Shown one piece after another: positions 35,301 through 43,299 of a stretch of 64,000 bases of DNA. This DNA is from 66-474 sp051961995 (lineage in GTDB: Bacteria; Pseudomonadota; Gammaproteobacteria; Xanthomonadales; Rhodanobacteraceae), in contig JBQCCR010000040.1 of assembly GCA_051961995.1 (NCBI GenBank), forward strand, positions 62,001 to 126,000, in the 5' to 3' direction. Below the pieces are notes generated by a model that was not told where the DNA came from, did not search any database, and saw only the letters and a list, made by a program, of their open reading frames with translations. Positions within the stretch are counted from its first letter, which is position 1. The number at the start of each line of letters is the position of its first letter. A program made the position numbers and the translations under genes.

Positions 35301-35837
35301 CTTGCCGATGCTGATCTCGTCGTGGACGTCCACCGAGCCGACCAGCTTCTGCGGATCGCGATTCGCCGTGCGCGCTTCGCGCGCTTCCCGCGCGCGCCGC
35401 ACCACGTCCTCGATCATCGCGGTCAGGCCGAGGTGCATGCCGTCGTTCGGGTGGTAGATGCGCTCGACGCCGTAGGCGTGCAGCTCGGCGATCTCTTCCG
35501 GCGTGATCGTGCCGCCGCCGCCGCCGAACACGCGGATGTGCCCCGCGCCGCGCTCGCGCAGCATGTCCACCATGTACTTGAAATATTCCATGTGGCCGCC
35601 CTGATAGGACGACACGGCGATGGCATCCGCGTCTTCCTGCAGCGCGGCGCGCACCACGTCTTCGACGCTGCGGTTGTGGCCGAGGTGGATCACTTCGGCG
35701 CCCTGCGCCTGGATGATGCGGCGCATGATGTTGATGGCCGCGTCGTGCCCGTCGAACAGGCTGGCGGCGGTGACGAAGCGTAGCGGCGCGGTGTCCGCGC
35801 GCGGCTCGGTGAGTGGAAGGTCGGATGCGGTAGCCAT
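32301..35837 (-). CDS. icmF: Fused isobutyryl-CoA mutase (IcmF)
   Basis: About 1,178 residues, one polypeptide with three parts: a B12-binding domain (LFDGHDAAIN near residue 30, with the lower-ligand His, and FGGGGGTI), a G-protein chaperone (P-loop GITGTGGAGKSSV, plus NKFD), and the acyl-CoA mutase barrel (AYPYTGGVYPYRR, GKIGNSGVSIATLDDM, MTINGPAPMILAMF). This order is that of IcmF, which interconverts isobutyryl-CoA and n-butyryl-CoA using adenosylcobalamin. ATG 35855 lies inside a palindromic repeat, so I prefer the next ATG at 35837. It fits with the branched-chain amino acid genes downstream. Confidence 0.9.
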   Translation of the reverse strand: MATASDLPLTEPRADTAPLRFVTAASLFDGHDAAINIMRRIIQAQGAEVIHLGHNRSVEDVVRAALQEDADAIAVSSYQGGHMEYFKYMVDMLRERGAGHIRVFGGGGGTITPEEIAELHAYGVERIYHPNDGMHLGLTAMIEDVVRRAREAREARTANRDPQKLVGSVDVHDEISIGKVLSAIEDGALSESELKLARKQWTRAAALPPVLGITGTGGAGKSSVVDELILRFLHAFPQMRIAVLAVDPTRRRSGGALLGDRIRVNSLRSHRVFMRSMATRRQHAATSAVLQDCIAFLKSLPFDLLIVETAGIGQSDSEIVDLVDFPIYVMTSDYGAASQLEKIDMLDFADLVVLNKFDKRGAEDALRDVRKQWKRNRTAFKTPDEDVPVYPTIASQFNDPGVTWMFVNLCRLVREKLAAHATSHRDFTPHVDTSIKEPRATVLIPGSRVRYLAEIAEQGRSINAEVLAMADAASRAQHYYESLKELEDPQLPRELDSHDGDAQATDRTLILLRQRYNEAVKELSAEAIRLLREWPARKESVTAEVNEYKVRDKTIRVENYRESLSHQKIPKIAPPPTRDWGDLLKFLMMENLPGAYPYTGGVYPYRRSGEDPTRMFAGEGTPERTNRRFHYLSLGQPAARLSTAFDSVTLYGEDPAIRPDIYGKIGNSGVSIATLDDMKKLYSGFDLCDPKTSVSMTINGPAPMILAMFMNTAVDQQVEKYLREDEARWAAAQKKIDALYKDKQRPHYTGMLPEGNDGLGLGLLGVSGDQVVDKETYERIKAHTLSTVRGTVQADILKEDQAQNTCIFSTEFALRMMGDIQQYFVDNKVRNFYSVSISGYHIAEAGANPISQLAFTLSNGFTIVEYYLARGMKIDDFAPNLSFFFSNGMDPEYTVIGRVARRIWARAMRERYGASPRSQMMKYHIQTSGRSLHAQEIQFNDIRTTLQAMYALFDNCNSLHTNAYDEAITTPTEESVRRAVAIQLIINRELGLNFNENPWQGSFVVEQLTDLVEEAVYKEFEAISERGGVLGAMDTMYQRGKIQEESLYYEHKKHDGSLPLIGVNTYLPKEHAGEVATKIELIRSTEEEKGQQIANVQAYQKARNPFAPSGETSHANATDSADEPVKQVHDGHGLAYLQDTARDRKNVFAALIEAVKTHSLGQISHALYDVGGEYRRNM

Positions 35838-35849
35838 ATTTGAAAGTCC

Positions 35850-35893
35850 GGCCATGGATGGCCGGTTTCACCCGGTCATGGATGACCATGGAA
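35850..35893. repeat. Imperfect palindromic repeat
   Basis: GGCCATGGATGGCCGG and CCGGTCATGGATGACC around TTTCA pair at about 12 of 16 positions; a run of A follows at 35892. A similar CCATGGATGGCCATGG lies near 58553. REP-like; overlaps the first possible ATG of icmF. Confidence 0.5.
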
Positions 35894-36032
35894 AAAAAAG
35901 CATTGTAACGCGTGCTGAACGCGAGCCTCGCCGCCGCATGAATGAACGACCGGTGAAGTCTTCCCATTCGCCAACCCGCGACTATCCTCGGTCATGAGGC
36001 CGGAGGTCCGGCAATCACGTTGGAGGTGTCTC

Positions 36033-36485
36033 GTGCAAACTCGCAATCTCGCACTGCTCGCAGCGCTCGCCGTCGCAGGCGGGGCGGCCGTGAGCGTCAC
36101 ACCGCCGGCATCGGCACAAGCCAGCTTCAGCATCACCGTCGGCACGCCGCCGCCGCCGCTGCGCTACGAAGCGGTTCCGGCTCCGCGCGTCGGTTACGTC
36201 TGGGCGCCGGGCTACTGGAACTGGAACGGTTATCGCTACGTCTGGGTGGGCGGCACCTGGCATCATTCGCGGCCGGGCTACGTGTATTACGGCCCGCGCT
36301 GGGTGCATTCGGGTGGCCGCTGGGTCTATCACGACCGCTACTGGGGTCACGACCCGCATTGGCGCGGACGGCATGACAACGGCCGTCACCGTGGCTGGGA
36401 TCACGACCGCGGCCACGATCGCAGGCATGGCTACGACCGCGACCATGATCATGATCATGACCGGGACCATGGCCGCGGCCACTGA
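36033..36485 (+). CDS. Exported YXWGXW-repeat protein with His/Asp-rich tail
   Basis: 150 residues from GTG 36033, placed by the strong TGGAGGTG just upstream. Signal peptide LALLAALAVAGGAAVSVTPPASAQA. The mature protein has tandem YVWAPGYWNWNG / YVWVGGTWHHSRPG / WVHSGGRWVYHDR repeats, the YXWGXW (BXW) type, followed by a tail of about 45 residues almost wholly His, Asp, Arg and Gly (for example HDHDHDRDH). The tail could bind divalent metals such as Ni or Zn. Function of the family is unknown. A strong terminator follows, so it is monocistronic. Confidence 0.83.
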   Translation: MQTRNLALLAALAVAGGAAVSVTPPASAQASFSITVGTPPPPLRYEAVPAPRVGYVWAPGYWNWNGYRYVWVGGTWHHSRPGYVYYGPRWVHSGGRWVYHDRYWGHDPHWRGRHDNGRHRGWDHDRGHDRRHGYDRDHDHDHDRDHGRGH

Positions 36486-36511
36486 TGCCTGAGTTTCGCG
36501 TGTGATACGCA

Positions 36512-36539
36512 AGCCCGGCGCACTGCGCCGGGCTTTTTT
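36512..36539 (+). terminator. Strong factor-independent terminator
   Basis: A 10-bp perfect stem (AGCCCGGCGC/GCGCCGGGCT) with a 3-base loop and a run of six T. Ends the YXWGXW gene. Confidence 0.92.
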
Positions 36540-36743
36540 GCATATGGACTGCGCGGTGGACATGCCCCACCCTGCGCGCGCGTATGCGACCGGACTGTCC
36601 CCCCAAACCGGCTCGGGTTAAACTAGGCGGCTGCAACGACGGCCTTTGTGGCCGAACCAGCCCTTTCAACCGAGCGGAATTCGTCAGGCGTCTTCCGCAT
36701 TCCGTCTTCTCGCGCCTTGTCGGGCGCCTTCGGAGCATTCGCG

Positions 36744-37847
36744 ATGATTTTCGAAACCATTTCCAATTCCGGTCATGAGCAGGTCGTGTTCTGCCAGAGC
36801 AAGGACGCGGGCCTCAAGGCCATCATCGCGATCCACAACACGGTGCTGGGCCCGGCCCTGGGCGGCCTGCGCATGTGGCCGTACAAGAGCGAGGCGGAAG
36901 CGCTGAACGACGTGCTGCGCCTGTCGCGCGGCATGACCTTCAAGAACGCGGTGGCCGGCCTGAACCTGGGCGGCGGCAAGGCCGTGATCATCGGCGACCC
37001 GGCCAAGGACAAGTCGGAAGCGCTGTTCCGCGCGTTCGGCCGCTTCGTCAATTCGTTGAACGGCCGCTACATCACCGCCGAAGACGTCGGCATCGACGTC
37101 AACGACATGGAATACGTGTTCCGCGAAACCGAATTCGTGACCGGCGTGCACCAGGTGCACGGCGGTTCGGGCGACCCCTCCCCGTTCACCGCTTACGGCA
37201 CGCTGCAGGGCCTGATGGCGGCGCTGAGCCACAAGTTCGGCAACGAAGACGTGGGCAAGTACACCTACGCCGTGCAGGGCGCCGGCCACGTCGGCACCGA
37301 ATTCATCAAGCTGCTGCGCGAACAGGGCGCCAAGGTGTTCGTCACCGACATCAACAAGGAAGCCGTGCAGCGCTGCGTGGAAGAGCTGGGCTGCGAAGCG
37401 GTCGGTCCCGAAGAGATCTACGACGTGGACGCGGACGTCTACTCGCCATGCGCGCTGGGCGGCACGGTCAACGAGCAGACGCTGCCGCGCCTGAAGTGCA
37501 AGATCATCTGCGGCGCCGCCAACAACCAGCTCGCCACCGACGAGATCGGCGACGAGGTCACCCGCCGCGGCATGCTGTACGCGCCGGATTACGCGGTGAA
37601 CGCCGGCGGCGTGATGAACGTCTCGCTGGAGATCGACGGCTACAACCGCGAGCGCGCGATGCGCATGATGCGCACGATCTACTACAACGTCGGCCGCATC
37701 TTCCAGATCGCCGAACGCGACGGCATCAGCACCTACAAGGCCGCCGACCGCATGGCCGAGGAGCGCATCAACGCGATCGGCAAGATCAAGCTGCCGACGA
37801 TGGGCAGCGACGGCGCACGCTTCCTGGGACGGATGCGCGGGCAATAA
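36744..37847 (+). CDS. ldh: Leucine dehydrogenase (Glu/Leu/Phe/Val dehydrogenase family)
   Basis: 367 residues, normal for bacterial leucine dehydrogenases. ATG 36744 has GGAG 8 bases upstream. The substrate domain carries GPALGGLRMWPY and the catalytic lysine region NAVAGLNLGGGKAVI; the NAD Rossmann domain has VQGAGHVGTEF. It deaminates leucine, valine and isoleucine to branched 2-oxo acids with NAD+. This begins the branched-chain amino acid catabolic block; isovaleryl-CoA dehydrogenase follows after about 150 bp. No stop or frame problems. Confidence 0.9.
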   Translation: MIFETISNSGHEQVVFCQSKDAGLKAIIAIHNTVLGPALGGLRMWPYKSEAEALNDVLRLSRGMTFKNAVAGLNLGGGKAVIIGDPAKDKSEALFRAFGRFVNSLNGRYITAEDVGIDVNDMEYVFRETEFVTGVHQVHGGSGDPSPFTAYGTLQGLMAALSHKFGNEDVGKYTYAVQGAGHVGTEFIKLLREQGAKVFVTDINKEAVQRCVEELGCEAVGPEEIYDVDADVYSPCALGGTVNEQTLPRLKCKIICGAANNQLATDEIGDEVTRRGMLYAPDYAVNAGGVMNVSLEIDGYNRERAMRMMRTIYYNVGRIFQIAERDGISTYKAADRMAEERINAIGKIKLPTMGSDGARFLGRMRGQ

Positions 37848-37998
37848 CCGATGCGAAAGATCGCGCGTCCTGCCGCGACTTTCGCGCAAACGGGCGCGGC
37901 AAAGCCGCGCCACCTTTGCCGTCAATGCCATTCGAAAGGCATTGACGCCGGCACATCCCTGTGTCGAGTTACGCTCTGAACAACGCTCCGCGGGTGTC

Positions 37999-39159
37999 AT
38001 GATGCGCGCATTCAAGCTCGGCGAAGAACTCGACCTCCTCCGCGAAAGCGTGCACGCCTTCGCGGAGAAGGAAATCGCGCCGCGCGCGGACCTGATCGAC
38101 CGCGAGAACGCGTTCCCTTCCGACCTCTGGCGCAAGCTGGGCGAGCTCGGCCTGCTCGGCATCACCGTATCGCCGGATTTCGGCGGCTCAGGCCTGGGCT
38201 ACCTCGCGCACGTGGTCGCGATGGAAGAGGTCTCGCGCGCATCGGGCTCGGTCGGGCTGTCCTACGGCGCGCACTCGAACCTTTGCGTCAACAACATCTT
38301 CCACAACGGCAGCGACGCGCAGAAGAAGAAATTCATCCCGAAGCTGTGCTCGGGCGAATTCGTCGGCGCGCTGGCGATGAGCGAGCCGGGCGCGGGCTCG
38401 GACGTGGTCGGCTCGATGGCCTGCCGCGCCGAGAAGAAAGGTGACCGCTGGATCGCCAACGGCTCCAAGATGTGGATCACCAACGGCCCGGACGCCGACG
38501 TGCTGCTGGTCTACATGCGCACCGCGCCGCGCCCGGCCGGCAGCCGTTGCATGACCGCCTTCATCGTCGAGAAAGGCATGAAGGGTTTTTCGACCGCGCA
38601 GAAGCTGGACAAGCTCGGCATGCGTGGCTCGAACACTTGCGAGCTGGTGTTCGAAAACTGCGAGATCCCCGACGAAAACCGCATCGGCGAGATCGACGAA
38701 GGCGTGCGCGTGCTGATGAGCGGGCTCGACACCGAACGGCTGGTGCTCTCGGGCGGGCCGATTGGCCTGATGCAGGCGGCGCTGGACGTCACCCTGCCCT
38801 ACGTTCGCGAGCGCAAGCAGTTCAACGCGCCGATCGGCACGTTCGAAATCATGCAGGCCAAGATCGCGGACATGTACACCGCGCTGCAATCGTCGCGGGC
38901 GTTTGCGTACATGGTCGCGCAGCAGTTCGATGCAGGCATCAAGTCGCGCATCGACCCGGCCTCATGCCTGTTGAACGCGTCCACCAGTGCGGTGAAGGTC
39001 GCATTGGAAGCGATCCAGGCGCTGGGCGGCAACGGCTACATCAACGAATTCCCCACCGGCCGCATCCTGCGCGACGCCAAGCTTTACGAGATCGGCGCCG
39101 GCACCAACGAGATCCGGCAGATGCTGATCGGCCGCGAGCTGTTCCACGGCAACGGTTAG
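37999..39159 (+). CDS. liuA: Isovaleryl-CoA dehydrogenase (acyl-CoA dehydrogenase)
   Basis: About 386 residues from ATG 37999 (MMRAFKLGEE). Acyl-CoA dehydrogenase motifs: GLSYGAHSNLCVNNI, MSEPGAGSDVVGSMACRA (FAD), KMWITNGPDADVLLV, and the C-terminal QALGGNGYINEFPTGRILRDAK. The glutamate in DTERLVLSGGPIGLMQ is in the position of the active-site base of isovaleryl-CoA dehydrogenases, which supports leucine rather than short-chain fatty-acid use. It makes 3-methylcrotonyl-CoA, passing electrons to ETF. The frame is open to 37942 but lacks signal there. Confidence 0.88.
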   Translation: MMRAFKLGEELDLLRESVHAFAEKEIAPRADLIDRENAFPSDLWRKLGELGLLGITVSPDFGGSGLGYLAHVVAMEEVSRASGSVGLSYGAHSNLCVNNIFHNGSDAQKKKFIPKLCSGEFVGALAMSEPGAGSDVVGSMACRAEKKGDRWIANGSKMWITNGPDADVLLVYMRTAPRPAGSRCMTAFIVEKGMKGFSTAQKLDKLGMRGSNTCELVFENCEIPDENRIGEIDEGVRVLMSGLDTERLVLSGGPIGLMQAALDVTLPYVRERKQFNAPIGTFEIMQAKIADMYTALQSSRAFAYMVAQQFDAGIKSRIDPASCLLNASTSAVKVALEAIQALGGNGYINEFPTGRILRDAKLYEIGAGTNEIRQMLIGRELFHGNG

Positions 39160-39237
39160 CTGTTGCGATCGTGCTGGATCGCCGCTCGGCGATCCTCGAC
39201 GCAAGTGCCTCGTTTTTCGGCCCCATCGAGACCACAA

Positions 39238-39255
39238 GCGGCCATTCCTGGCCGC
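39238..39255. repeat. Short perfect hairpin
   Basis: GCGGCCA-TTCC-TGGCCGC lies in the gap between liuA and the thiolase gene. No T tract. A second small palindrome CCGTTGAACAACGG follows at once. Possibly REP-like. Confidence 0.4.
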
Positions 39256-39366
39256 ACCGTTGAACAACGGCGCGTTTCGAATACCCGGACGGGAGATCCG
39301 TCCAGCGTTGCCGCACCGCAGCATCCAGCGCATAATCGGGCGATTCCCTGACAGCCGGAGCTTCGC

Positions 39367-40545
39367 ATGTCCGATTCCGTCGTGATCGTGGGCGCCAAGC
39401 GCACCGCGATCGGTTCTTTCCTTGGCCAGTTCACTGGCGTGCCGACGACCACGCTCGGTGCGACGGCCATCCGCGCCGCATTGCAGCAATCCGGGATCGC
39501 GCCGGCGGACGTGTCGGAAGTTTTCATGGGCTGCGTGCTGCCTGCGAACCTGGGCCAGGCGCCCGCGCGCCAGGCGTCCCTCGGCGCCGGCCTGCCGGTT
39601 TCCACCGGCTGCACCACGATCAACAAGGTGTGCGGCTCCGGCATGAAGGCGATCATGCTGGGCCATGACCTGATCAAGGCCGGCTCCGCGACGGTCGTCG
39701 TCGCCGGCGGCATGGAATCCATGACCAACGCGCCGCACATGGTGTCCGCGCGCACCGGCCTCCGCTACGGCGATGCGCCGCTGGTGGACCACATGGCCTG
39801 GGATGGCCTGACCAATCCGTATGACGGCCGCGCGATGGGTGTGTTCGCCGAACAATGCGTGGACAAGTATTCGTTCACCCGCGAGGAACAGGATGCGTTC
39901 TCCGCCGAGTCGGTGAAGCGCGCGCTGGCTGCGCAGCAATCCGGCGTATTGAAGGACGAGATCGTGCCGGTCACGGTAAAAAGCCGCAAGGGCGAAACCA
40001 TCGTTGATACCGACGAAGAGCCCGCGCGCTGCGATCTTTCGAAAATCCCGACGTTGCGACCCGCCTTCAAGAAGGAAGGCGGCACCGTCACCGCAGCGAG
40101 TTCTTCGTCCATCTCGGACGGCGCGGCAGCGACCGTGCTGATCGGTGAAGCGGAAGCGAAGCGCCGCAGCCTGCAACCGCTGGGCCGCATCGTCGCGCAC
40201 GCCACGCATTCGCAGGAGCCGGAAGGTTTCACCACCGCGCCGGTGCATGCGATCCGCAAGCTGCTGGACAAGACCGGCTGGAAAGTCGCGGACGTGGATC
40301 TGTTCGAGATCAACGAAGCGTTCGCGGTGGTGGCGATGGCGCCGATCCGCGAGCTGGGTATCCCGCATGAGAAGCTCAACGTCAATGGCGGCGCCTGCGC
40401 GCTCGGTCACCCGATCGGCGCGACCGGCGCGCGACTGGTGGTCAGCCTGTTGAATGCGATGCGTGCACGCGGTGCCAGACGTGGCGTGGCGGCGCTGTGC
40501 ATCGGCGGCGGCGAGGCCACCGCGATCGCACTGGAACGCGACTGA
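39367..40545 (+). CDS. Acetyl-CoA C-acetyltransferase (thiolase)
   Basis: 392 residues, typical thiolase II. Nucleophile cysteine in NKVCGSGMKA (residue about 90), the NEAFA segment, catalytic His in GACALGHPIGATGAR, and the second Cys in LCIGGGEAT. It cleaves acetoacetyl-CoA to two acetyl-CoA, or the reverse. In this cluster it can consume acetoacetyl-CoA formed from the acetoacetate that HMG-CoA lyase (LiuE) releases. No CoA-transferase gene is adjacent. No anomalies. Confidence 0.92.
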   Translation: MSDSVVIVGAKRTAIGSFLGQFTGVPTTTLGATAIRAALQQSGIAPADVSEVFMGCVLPANLGQAPARQASLGAGLPVSTGCTTINKVCGSGMKAIMLGHDLIKAGSATVVVAGGMESMTNAPHMVSARTGLRYGDAPLVDHMAWDGLTNPYDGRAMGVFAEQCVDKYSFTREEQDAFSAESVKRALAAQQSGVLKDEIVPVTVKSRKGETIVDTDEEPARCDLSKIPTLRPAFKKEGGTVTAASSSSISDGAAATVLIGEAEAKRRSLQPLGRIVAHATHSQEPEGFTTAPVHAIRKLLDKTGWKVADVDLFEINEAFAVVAMAPIRELGIPHEKLNVNGGACALGHPIGATGARLVVSLLNAMRARGARRGVAALCIGGGEATAIALERD

Positions 40546-40697
40546 AAGAGGCCCTGAAACAGGCTCTCGTGGCGCGTCCAGGTTATCGCCGGCTGAACGC
40601 ATGAGCCGGTAGATAATTTGCCAGTGGCGTAACCTTCACATTCGCGGTTTAATGTTAGGGCCAAATCCATTGGCATCCACGGCTCGGAGACTCACAC

Positions 40698-40943
40698 ATG
40701 AAATTGACACGTATCGTTCTTGCGTCGGCGCTGGTTGTCGCACTCGGCGCGTGCAGTAGCAACAATGATCAGAACAGTGGTGCTGCCGCATCCTCCACGA
40801 TGGCCGCGCCCGCCGCGACTGCACCGGCGATGACCCCGCCGGCAGCTTCGACGGCGATGACGCCGCCGGCAGCTTCGACGGCAATGACGCCGCCGGCAGC
40901 CTCGACCGCCACGAAGCCGACGTCATCTTCCAGCGGCGGCTGA
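40698..40943 (+). CDS. Small repeat-bearing lipoprotein
   Basis: 81 residues. Lipoprotein signal ending LGAC. The mature chain is Ala/Pro/Thr/Ser-rich with three copies of MTPPAASTA and a Ser-rich end, so disordered and likely outer-membrane attached. Its signal region and 5' leader resemble those of the next gene (41127), pointing to a duplication of the front end with different mature parts. Function unknown. Confidence 0.75.
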   Translation: MKLTRIVLASALVVALGACSSNNDQNSGAAASSTMAAPAATAPAMTPPAASTAMTPPAASTAMTPPAASTATKPTSSSSGG

Positions 40944-40965
40944 TCTAGTTTTACCCGTTGTTCCG

Positions 40966-41003
40966 ATCGCGCGCGATGCTTTGCATTGCGCGCGATTTTT
41001 TTT
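40966..41003 (+). terminator. Factor-independent terminator
   Basis: A 9-bp stem ATCGCGCGC/GCGCGCGAT with an inner ATGC/GCAT pair and eight T. Ends the first small lipoprotein gene. Confidence 0.9.
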
Positions 41004-41126
41004 GACGCGCTCCCACCTGTATGGTTGCCGTCCGGAAACGCGCATGGATATGGCCAATGCGCAGGTATTCCGCTTAAATTGATGGAGCCATTCTTTGGCT
41101 TCCACGGCAATCAAGGAGAGAGCTAC

Positions 41127-41507
41127 ATGAAGTTCACTCGCACAATTCTTGCGTCCGCGCTGATTCTGGCGCTGGCCGCGTGCAGCAACCCGTCCGACAA
41201 CGCGCAGGATGCTCAGCAGTCCGCCGCCGACGCGCAGCAGTCCGCGCAGCAGGCCCAGCAGGCAGCCGACCAGACCCAGAGCCCGGCGGCCGGCCAGGCT
41301 GCCTCGCAAGCGCAGCAGTCGGCCGATCAGGCCGCCGCTGCCGCGCAGCAGGCCCAGCAGGACACCGCGAAGGCGATGCAGGGCAGCGATCAGGCCGGCG
41401 ATGCGGCCAAGCAGGCCGCCGACAACGCTTCGGCTTCCGCCGATCAGGCCAAGGACAATGCGGACGCCGCGAAGGACGCCGCCAAGAGCAGCAGTAGCGG
41501 CCATTGA
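41127..41507 (+). CDS. Ala/Gln-rich helical lipoprotein
   Basis: 126 residues from ATG 41127 with AAGGAGAG six bases upstream. Lipobox LAAC. The mature part is a long Ala/Gln/Asp/Ser-rich helix with heptad-like repeats (QSAADAQQSAQQAQQAADQ). This is similar to Lpp-type or alanine-rich coiled-coil lipoproteins. The start region is nearly the same as the preceding gene (MKFTRTILASALILALAAC versus MKLTRIVLASALVVALGAC). A perfect terminator follows. Confidence 0.8.
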   Translation: MKFTRTILASALILALAACSNPSDNAQDAQQSAADAQQSAQQAQQAADQTQSPAAGQAASQAQQSADQAAAAAQQAQQDTAKAMQGSDQAGDAAKQAADNASASADQAKDNADAAKDAAKSSSSGH

Positions 41508-41532
41508 TCCACTGTTCCATCGTTGCACTGGA

Positions 41533-41564
41533 AACCGGCCGCAACTTGCGGCCGGTTTTTTTTA
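41533..41564 (+). terminator. Strong factor-independent terminator
   Basis: An 11-bp perfect stem AACCGGCCGCA/TGCGGCCGGTT, 3-base loop and run of eight T. It separates the lipoprotein from liuB. Confidence 0.92.
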
Positions 41565-41625
41565 TGGCTGGCGAAAAGCCGTGTGCTTGTGCTTGCATGC
41601 AACGTCGCCCGCAATGGACTCCGGC

Positions 41626-43233
41626 ATGCCCATTCTCGAATCCCGCATCGATCCCAAGAGCGCCGATTTCCGCGGCAACGCGGAACGGCTGCAAACGCTG
41701 GTTGCCGATCTCAAGGCGCAACTGGATCGCGCGGCGGCCGGGGGCGGCGACAAAGCGCGCGAAAAGCACACCGCACGCGGCAAGCTGCTGTCACGCGAGC
41801 GCATCCGCGCACTGCTCGACCCGGGCTCGCCGTTCCTCGAGCTTTCGCCGCTGGCCGCGCACGGCATGTATGAGGACGCGGCGCCGGCGGCCGGCCTGCT
41901 CACCGGCATCGGCCGTGTGCACGGCCAGGAAATCGTGGTGGTCGCCAACGACGCCACGGTGAAAGGCGGTACCTATTTCCCGATGACGGTGAAGAAGCAT
42001 TTGCGCGCGCAGGAAGTGGCACTGGAAAATCGGCTGCCCTGCGTGTATCTGGTGGACTCCGGCGGCGCATTCCTGCCGCTCCAGGACGAGGTGTTTCCCG
42101 ACAAGGAACACTTCGGCCGCATCTTTTACAACCAGGCACGCATGTCCGCAGCCGGCATTGCGCAGATCGCGGTGGTCATGGGCTCGTGCACCGCCGGGGG
42201 CGCCTACGTGCCGGCAATGAGCGACGAGACGATCATCGTCAAGCAACAGGGCACGATCTTCCTCGGCGGTCCGCCGCTGGTAAAGGCCGCGACCGGCGAA
42301 GTGGTGGATGCGGAAGCACTGGGCGGCGCCGATGTGCACACGTCCCTCTCCGGCGTCGCCGATCACTACGCGGAAAACGATGCACATGCGCTCGGCATCG
42401 CGCGCGACATCGTGGCGAGCCTCAATCGCAGGAAACAGATCTCGCTGGAGCTGCACGAACCCCGCGAACCGAAGTATGCGGCGAATGAACTTTACGGCGT
42501 GATTCCCGAGGACACCCGGCGACCGTTTGACATCCGCGAAGTGATCGCGCGCATCGTGGACGGTTCCGAATTCCACGAATTCAAGGCACGCTACGGCAAG
42601 ACGCTGGTCACCGGCTTCGCGCACATCCACGGCTAGCCCGTCGGCATCATCGCCAACAACGGCATCCTGTTTTCCGAGAGTGCACTCAAGGGCACGCACT
42701 TCATCGAGCTGTGCAACCAGCGCGGCGTGCCGTTGGTGTTCCTGCAGAACATCACCGGCTTCATGGTCGGCAAGAAATACGAACAAGCTGGCATCGCGAA
42801 AGACGGCGCGAAAATGGTCACCGCGGTGGCGTGCGCCTCAGTGCCGAAATTCACCGTGATCATCGGCGGCAGTTTCGGTGCCGGCAATTACGCGATGTGC
42901 GGGCGCGCCTACGGCGCGCGGTTTCTCTGGATGTGGCCCAACGCGCGGATCAGCGTGATGGGCGGCGAGCAGGCGGCATCCGTGCTCGCCACTGTCAAGC
43001 GCGACGGCATCGAGGCGCGCGGCGGCGAATGGTCGGCCGCTGAGGAAAGCGCGTTCAAGTCACCCATCCGCGAACAGTACGAGCATCAGGGACATCCTTA
43101 CTATGCCACCGCGCGGTTGTGGGACGACGGCGTGATTGATCCCGCCGATACCCGCCGCGTGCTGGGTCTGGCGATCTCCGCCTCGCTCAACGCCCCGATT
43201 CCGGAAACGCGATACGGCGTGTTCCGCATGTAA
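41626..43233 (+). pseudogene. liuB: Methylcrotonyl-CoA carboxylase beta subunit interrupted by an in-frame TAG
   Basis: The continuous frame 41626-43233 encodes a full-length carboxyltransferase of about 535 residues, with GGAYVPAMSDETIIV, GGPPLVKAATGEVV, VGIIANNGILF and GEQAASVLATVKRDG. At 42634-42636 the codon is TAG, in HIHG*PVGIIANNG, where homologues I recall have Tyr (HGYPVGI); TAC to TAG is a single change. The frame is otherwise intact on both sides, so this is a recent mutation, amber suppression or a sequence error. The partner LiuD subunit is intact. ATG 41614 is an alternative start. Confidence 0.85.
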
Positions 43234-43299
43234 TGGTTGTCGGTTGCCGGTTGCCGGATTCGCGTTCTGCTCTCCGGCAACTGGCACCCCGCAAGCTGC

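Noticed and set aside
34548..35783. Long open frame antisense to icmF (over 400 codons)
   Set aside because: A by-product of GC-rich codon bias opposite a well-conserved gene; His/Arg-rich with no family features.
36684..38165. Long open frame opposite leucine dehydrogenase
   Set aside because: The dehydrogenase is clear; the antisense frame is low-complexity Ala/Val/His.
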